A model generated the notes under the pieces. It was not told the origin of the DNA, searched no databases, and worked only from the letters and a program-made list of their open reading frames with translations. 9,959 nucleotides of DNA from Chloroflexota bacterium (GTDB lineage: Bacteria; Chloroflexota; Anaerolineae; J102). Made by a program: the position numbers and the translations under genes. The DNA is taken from the NCBI GenBank assembly GCA_013152695.1, contig JAADFV010000151.1, positions 1 to 9,959 on the forward strand, in the 5' to 3' direction. This document shows, one piece after another, positions 7,401 to 9,959 of the stretch. Numbering within the stretch: the stretch's first letter is position 1; the number at the start of each line of letters is the position of its first letter.

Positions 7401-9541
7401 AGGGAAGCACGCTCGACCTGTGAACCGTTGGGGATACTGCTCAGATCGAAATAAAGCAAAGCAGCCATCACATCTTTGCGGAGGTTGAGGGTGCTGCTGG
7501 TCTGAAAGCTGTTGTTAGGACTGCTACGGCTAATGTAGGTGTCGCGTGTGCCGGCATAGCCGATGCCCTGTTGCAACCGCTGGTAACTGATCCCCGAAGG
7601 AAGGGGGGTTGCTGTATAGGTGGGCGTAGGGGTTGGTGTGGCTGTGGGAAGGGGTGTGGCCGTGGGTGTTGGTGTAGGGGTGGGAGGCAGGCGCCGTACC
7701 ATCACCATGCTAAAAATGTCATCGATGTCATCAGCTCGATCCAGGCGTAAGTCAAAGCCCGGCGCCGTGCTAGCGGGATGGAATGTGGGCAAGCGATTGG
7801 CGAAACGGGCATCGGTCAAGTGGAAGGTATGGCTCAGCCAGCGGTTGGACCCTGTCAGTTTGACGCGACCAGCCAATCTTTCTCCCTCGACACTATCGTA
7901 GACCAAGGCCCATTTGCCGCCGTAGGCATGGTCAAAGTAGGTAACGGTTACATCGACGGCGCTAGTTTTGTCGTAGAGATAACGATCATCTACATCGAGG
8001 TTGAAAAGGGGCCAAGTAGCCGTGGTCTGACGGGCATAAGCGCTGCGCCAATCGGATTGCGGGCCGATATCGAAGACACCCGTACCGGCATCGATTTCGT
8101 TGACAACTGCCTGCGCTTCTTTGCTCCAATAGGGGAGAGTTTCCAGTTCGGAACGGAGGTAGAAGCTGTAGTCGAAGATGTCAGGACACCAGGCGCCTTG
8201 TTTCCAGGGACTGCGAAAGGCAATCCAAACTTCGGGTGTCGTGCCAGCTGACCGTCCAGCGTAACGGTTAAAGAAACGCCAGGCATCCTCGTACTGCACG
8301 TTGCTTGGCATACCTGCACCGGCATTGAAGGGAAGAATGTAGTCGGCGTGTTTATCGAGGCCGTTGAGCATCGACCAGCGCGTAAATGTCTCGCCTTCAA
8401 CCGGTAAACGTCCTGTGTTATCGAAGCGATTGTTGAACTCGAAGGCAATGGGAACACGTTCGTGATTGACAACAAGAGGGGGCCAGAGGGGGATGTAGGC
8501 TAGTTGGGCCTCGGGAGATTCGTTGCTAAAGCCGGGTTCTGTGATGTATCCCCAATAGCAAAAGCCATTGGCACTGCCGCGGTTGGCGAAATAATCGCTA
8601 TGAAGATTGGTGAGCATAAGGCCCACACCGCGGTCGACTGCATGTTTGACAACCAGGTAGTGGTATTTTTCGGCATAAGACCCACTGATAATGGTCAGCA
8701 GTGTCTTCCTGTCGGCAAAAGCATCGAGGTATTGGTCTATGACCTGGAGATGGTAGTCAACCCATTTCTTTTCGGTGTAGCCGGGATGAGCGAGATAGGC
8801 AGCTTTTTGAGCAGCTGAGTCGCAGTAAATGTTCGTGGCAGGGTAGGGAACCGGTTCTGCTGCATAGCCCACCCCGATCTCAAAACCCCCAATCTGCGAA
8901 TTTGTCCTGTATCGTTCTCCTAAGGCCTGAATCATATCAAAAAGGCCTTGTTTAACAGTAGGATTGAGGTAGTTCAGGCGTTGGCGAGGAGCTTGGCAGC
9001 CAGAAGGCAGTTCCACTTCGATGGGATCGTAATTCAGGGCCCAGCGGGGGGCGCATTCATCACGCGAGCCATCAGCCGAATCGGGGCAACGTGTGACGAT
9101 GCGGATGATCACCTGCTTACTGGGATCAACGTTGGCCAACCGTTCATCAATAGCCGCCCAGTTATACTCTCCCCGCCTCCCATCTTCGATTTCACGCCAA
9201 CCGATAAAAAAGTGACTTCCGCGTGCTTGGGGGATTGCATTAGCCGCGTTTCGCAGCTGATCGTAGCCCACATACATGCCCGGTTGCATGGAAATTAAGA
9301 CATTGCTGCTCACTTCAGATGTGGGCGATGCCTGCGCCAGCGGTGGTGTACCCGTAGGGGTGGTTGTGGCAGAAACAGGCAGTGTGGGCGTATGAGTGGC
9401 GAGAATCGATGTTGGTGTGGGCGAGGGTGTACCTTCCAATATCGGCAGTAAATACCGCTGTCCCAACCATCCACAAGCGATCAGGGCGATGAGCACGAAG
9501 ATCAGAATGAATAATTGTCGAAATCGGGGGGAAATACCCAT
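4475..9541 (-). CDS. Giant exported mosaic protein: glycosidase-like barrel, DNRLRE, seven-bladed propeller, SH3b and a tandem C-terminal domain
   Basis: The product is 1688 residues counted from the ATG at 9541; a TTG two codons upstream would add Leu-Arg. Residues 1-34 hold a basic start and a hydrophobic helix containing LIAC (20-23), a perfect lipobox, so it is a lipoprotein or a signal-anchored protein. Modules in order: Thr-Pro linker (38-78); a TIM-barrel glycosidase-like domain (about 80-508) with [17 protein letters not shown] (W115, Y126, W128) and candidate catalytic glutamates E221 or E229 and E368; a beta-sandwich (510-618); linker (619-648); DNRLRE module (651-835); linker (836-933); YVTN-like propeller of seven blades (938-1228); linker (1229-1261); SH3b with NLRVGPG (1262-1334); linker (1335-1420); and two copies of an unnamed domain (1421-1556, 1557-1688). 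No sortase or other C-terminal sorting motif is visible. The likely job is binding or cleaving polysaccharide at the cell surface. The barrel family assignment is tentative (GH42-like clan A by motif only). The gene stands alone behind its own promoter. Confidence 0.93.
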   Translation of the reverse strand: MGISPRFRQLFILIFVLIALIACGWLGQRYLLPILEGTPSPTPTSILATHTPTLPVSATTTPTGTPPLAQASPTSEVSSNVLISMQPGMYVGYDQLRNAANAIPQARGSHFFIGWREIEDGRRGEYNWAAIDERLANVDPSKQVIIRIVTRCPDSADGSRDECAPRWALNYDPIEVELPSGCQAPRQRLNYLNPTVKQGLFDMIQALGERYRTNSQIGGFEIGVGYAAEPVPYPATNIYCDSAAQKAAYLAHPGYTEKKWVDYHLQVIDQYLDAFADRKTLLTIISGSYAEKYHYLVVKHAVDRGVGLMLTNLHSDYFANRGSANGFCYWGYITEPGFSNESPEAQLAYIPLWPPLVVNHERVPIAFEFNNRFDNTGRLPVEGETFTRWSMLNGLDKHADYILPFNAGAGMPSNVQYEDAWRFFNRYAGRSAGTTPEVWIAFRSPWKQGAWCPDIFDYSFYLRSELETLPYWSKEAQAVVNEIDAGTGVFDIGPQSDWRSAYARQTTATWPLFNLDVDDRYLYDKTSAVDVTVTYFDHAYGGKWALVYDSVEGERLAGRVKLTGSNRWLSHTFHLTDARFANRLPTFHPASTAPGFDLRLDRADDIDDIFSMVMVRRLPPTPTPTPTATPLPTATPTPTPTYTATPLPSGISYQRLQQGIGYAGTRDTYISRSSPNNSFQTSSTLNLRKDVMAALLYFDLSSIPNGSQVERASLHLTRIDVNNTFVDISLYKILRRWTKNATYIQAALDDSWEQPGARGSHDVASAPLPPAPVPVAPFGAVQLDITQLVKEWVDDPTSNHGVLLRGESSVNATFQFASSEHPNIVRRPYIEIAYILPTATPTPTTTPTPSATPTATPSPTATLTPTPTPSATPTLPATATPTATTIPSPTVTATMSPTPTRATDTPSPTETATPSPPPSATHTPVPPTATSTPELSTCLPRFFGTLSVGAEPKGIAAGPTGVFVALNSNASLVAATLDGTEITIRTSGQGANGVARWQNRLYIAHRDSATVSIVDVSQRKQIASLAVGAMPWGIAVATNRLYVVNFGDPSLSVFDLTNNRLLNTTPLHALPALVAASGHRAYVSHLDGYISVVDDRGQLIDTWGPIPGGDAFGVAVDSVQQRLFVSSRNGHNISVLDAETGADLGLIQLSSVPYALAYNAFSGHLFAVDASQNQLVVIDPNTSQVLTTLQLSPQNPDHGGQSLALWDNLIYVPAFAAGVVDIFSETDCVPPTSTATPPATATATPTFTPAPTATFTPTITPTPPVTVRVIKHNVNLRVGPGRNFEILAPAPINSEYQVNGRNKDGTWLHVCCTDAGAGWVRANLVRLNGSIANMPLIPTPTATATATFTATPTATPSPTSTATPSPTATATVTPTATTTPTPTTTPTPVVTASPTPSPTPTPTLTATATPTATPLPPTLIAKIEIVWPHGGAPVEDAQLANITAHLYEDEQFNPVACDFNGIVRLWRAINNEPARPIAVGQPRRTSQEGRTFTVWDFNDIDVSAANDPATRLNFFVTVDGYQTRHNIWTHGADARTLAPEQDRPTAEINFIPPAVDAKIEIVWPHGNAPITTAKLANISATLFKANSLTALNVTPAPVVRLHWSVDNGIDQSFAETPVGIPRVIMAPDVSWQMFDFNDIDVSPANDPQTHMYFWLEVEGVSAYPNIWSHGASGLTRAPRQDVPARSCR
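4478..5281 (-). repeat. Tandem protein-domain duplication (two ~130-residue copies) at the C-terminus of the mosaic protein
   Basis: Copy A is at 4874-5281 and copy B at 4478-4873. Both begin [13 protein letters not shown], continue with LANI-x-A-x-L and VRL, and share FNDIDVS-x-ANDP, V-x-G, NIW-x-HGA and AP-x-QD-x-P at matching distances. At the DNA level a 23-nt stretch is identical (4845-4867 and 5253-5275), while the middles have diverged. The unit looks like a beta-rich adhesion or sugar-binding domain; I do not recognise a named family. Confidence 0.88.
5286..5535 (-). repeat. Thr-Pro linker coding tract between SH3b and the C-terminal tandem domains
   Basis: About 84 codons, almost all Thr, Pro, Ala and Ser in [12 protein letters not shown] units, read on the plus strand as an imperfect G/T-rich tract. 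It acts as an extended, probably O-glycosylated spacer. Imperfect short repeats make the tract prone to length change and to assembly error. Confidence 0.85.
6745..7038 (-). repeat. Long Thr-Pro linker coding tract between the DNRLRE module and the propeller
   Basis: About 98 codons of Thr/Pro/Ser/Ala, the longest of the five linkers in the protein. Shorter ones lie at about 9308-9430, 7598-7687 and 5759-5857. The N-terminal half uses regular TPTPT/ATPT units. The second half is more varied ([19 protein letters not shown]), so it is not a simple recent expansion. Confidence 0.85.
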
Positions 9542-9585
9542 GCGCAATCACAGGTGAGCGAAGGGGGGGAATATGCGTAAACTTC

Positions 9586-9614
9586 ATTATAGGTCAAGGA
9601 ACCGTACAGTGCAA
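9586..9614 (-). promoter_or_regulatory. Sigma70-type promoter for the mosaic-protein gene
   Basis: Read on the minus strand there is a perfect TATAAT (9586-9591), a 17-nt spacer and TTGCAC (9609-9614), which matches three of six bases of the -35 consensus. The predicted transcription start is near 9579, giving a leader of about 38 nt to the ATG. The leader contains a C7 run (9563-9569) and no Shine-Dalgarno-like purine block, so translation may begin by another route. Confidence 0.6.
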
Positions 9615-9632
9615 TCGCAAAAAGATGCTCGT

Positions 9633-9646
9633 GCTGGACATCCAGC
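9633..9646. promoter_or_regulatory. 14-bp palindrome upstream of the promoter, possible operator
   Basis: GCTGGACATCCAGC has perfect 6-bp arms around a 2-bp centre. It lies 18 bp upstream of the -35 hexamer, a position suited to an activator site. A second perfect palindrome, GTTGCAAC, follows directly at 9647-9654. No regulator family can be assigned; this may be chance. Confidence 0.3.
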
Positions 9647-9738
9647 GTTGCAACAGACGAAGAATTGTGCGGCAACAGAGGGAAAACAAGGAAAATAGGC
9701 AACTGTCAAGTACCATCTCGTTGCTGAGATTGTATCCG

Positions 9739-9804
9739 TTTAGTCGGTGGTACAGGGAAATTTCACTGATTAAAGTGCGTCGCACTTGGTCCGCGCCGAC
9801 TAAA
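9739..9804. repeat. Nested inverted repeat, REP/MITE-like
   Basis: Perfect 9-bp arms TTTAGTCGG (9739-9747) and CCGACTAAA (9796-9804) enclose 48 bp. Inside is a second palindrome, AAGTGCGTCGCACTT (9773-9787). The structure has no T run and codes for nothing recognisable. The arm core AGTCGG recurs in the hairpin at 9883-9897. Confidence 0.6.
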
Positions 9805-9823
9805 TTGATACAGTGTCCTCGTT

Positions 9824-9857
9824 GCTTTCATGCACGGTACCTTTCTTGCGTGAAAGC
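9824..9857. repeat. Hairpin with 10-bp stem
   Basis: GCTTTCATGC (9824-9833) pairs with GCGTGAAAGC (9848-9857) with one mismatch that would be a G-U pair in RNA, around a 14-nt loop. No T run follows on either strand, so an intrinsic terminator is unlikely. Confidence 0.5.
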
Positions 9858-9882
9858 TCTTCCTGCGATGACCAGAATTTAG

Positions 9883-9897
9883 CCGACTGGAAGTCGG
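9883..9897. repeat. Short perfect hairpin of the palindrome cluster
   Basis: CCGACT-GGA-AGTCGG, a 6-bp stem with a 3-nt loop. The arms repeat the core of the 9739/9796 inverted repeat, suggesting that the cluster is one related unit. Confidence 0.5.
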
Positions 9898-9918
9898 ACT
9901 CTTTAGGCCTGCGGCCGG

Positions 9919-9938
9919 AGGACGGCCTCCGCCGTCCT
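9919..9938. repeat. GC-rich 8-bp hairpin of the palindrome cluster
   Basis: AGGACGGC-CTCC-GCCGTCCT is a perfect 8-bp stem with a 4-nt loop. The flank GGCCTGCGGCC at 9907-9917 is also partly palindromic. Neither strand has a downstream T run. This fits REP-type extragenic palindromes better than a terminator. Confidence 0.55.
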
Positions 9939-9959
9939 ACACGTGTTAAGACGGTCATG

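Larger units (their letters stand above)
9548..9959. other. Non-coding region upstream of the mosaic-protein gene
   Basis: I find no convincing gene in this 412-bp stretch. Short open frames exist on both strands, but they have no recognisable protein features. The half nearest the gene holds the promoter and a palindrome; the distal half holds four hairpin-forming sequences described separately. The neighbouring gene on the right, if any, lies outside the window. Confidence 0.7.

Noticed and set aside
7778..8251. 157-codon plus-strand frame
   Set aside because: Antisense to the glycosidase-like and beta-sandwich modules, with no domain features of its own.
9625..9882. 85-codon plus-strand frame in the right-hand intergenic region
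   Set aside because: Basic, compositionally random product that crosses the palindrome cluster and lacks a ribosome site or recognisable motif.
9919..9938. Possible intrinsic terminator
   Set aside because: The stem is strong, but neither strand has a following T run.

Overview
The window looks like chromosomal DNA of a Chloroflexota bacterium (Anaerolineae or a related class). I infer this from a very large exported protein whose folded modules are joined by Thr-Pro linkers (TPTPTATP type), from the DNRLRE, SH3b and YVTN-propeller modules it carries, and from a DUF2723 (TMEM260-like) membrane protein. No rRNA or marker gene is present to confirm this. All recognisable genes lie on the minus strand, so transcription runs from high to low coordinates.

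Region by region, in order of transcription: (1) 9548-9959 has no convincing gene. Its distal part (9739-9938) is a cluster of strong palindromes resembling REP/MITE-type sequence. Its proximal part holds a good sigma70-type promoter (TATAAT at 9586-9591, 17-bp spacer) and an upstream 14-bp palindrome. (2) 4475-9541 encodes a 1688-residue exported mosaic protein. Its order is membrane anchor or lipobox, TIM-barrel glycosidase-like domain, beta-sandwich, DNRLRE module, seven-bladed propeller, SH3b, and two copies of an unfamiliar ~130-residue domain, with five Thr-Pro linkers between modules. (3) After a 60-nt gap come five tightly packed genes: an EamA-type DMT transporter (3485-4414), a Maf nucleotide pyrophosphatase (2843-3478), a 6-pyruvoyl-tetrahydropterin-synthase-family protein with an altered active site (2435-2818), a GT4-type glycosyltransferase (1323-2435), and a DUF2723 GT-C-like membrane protein (1323 to the left edge). 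The last two junctions are 1-nt stop/start overlaps (TAATG, TGATG), so the PTPS-like protein, the glycosyltransferase and DUF2723 are probably translationally coupled.

The DUF2723 gene carries an apparent one-base deletion in a C4 run at 829-832. The reading frame is open on both sides, and the translation across the site is collinear once the base is restored. It is either a sequencing error or a young pseudogene.

The most interesting points are three. First, the tandem C-terminal WPHG/FNDIDVS/NIWxHGA domain. Second, the PTPS homologue with an ExxxHSH motif and without the usual Asp-His dyad, coupled to a glycosyltransferase; a pterin-glycoside or other non-queuosine role is possible but unproven. 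Third, the nearness of a GT-C-like protein to a Thr-rich exported protein that could be its kind of substrate.
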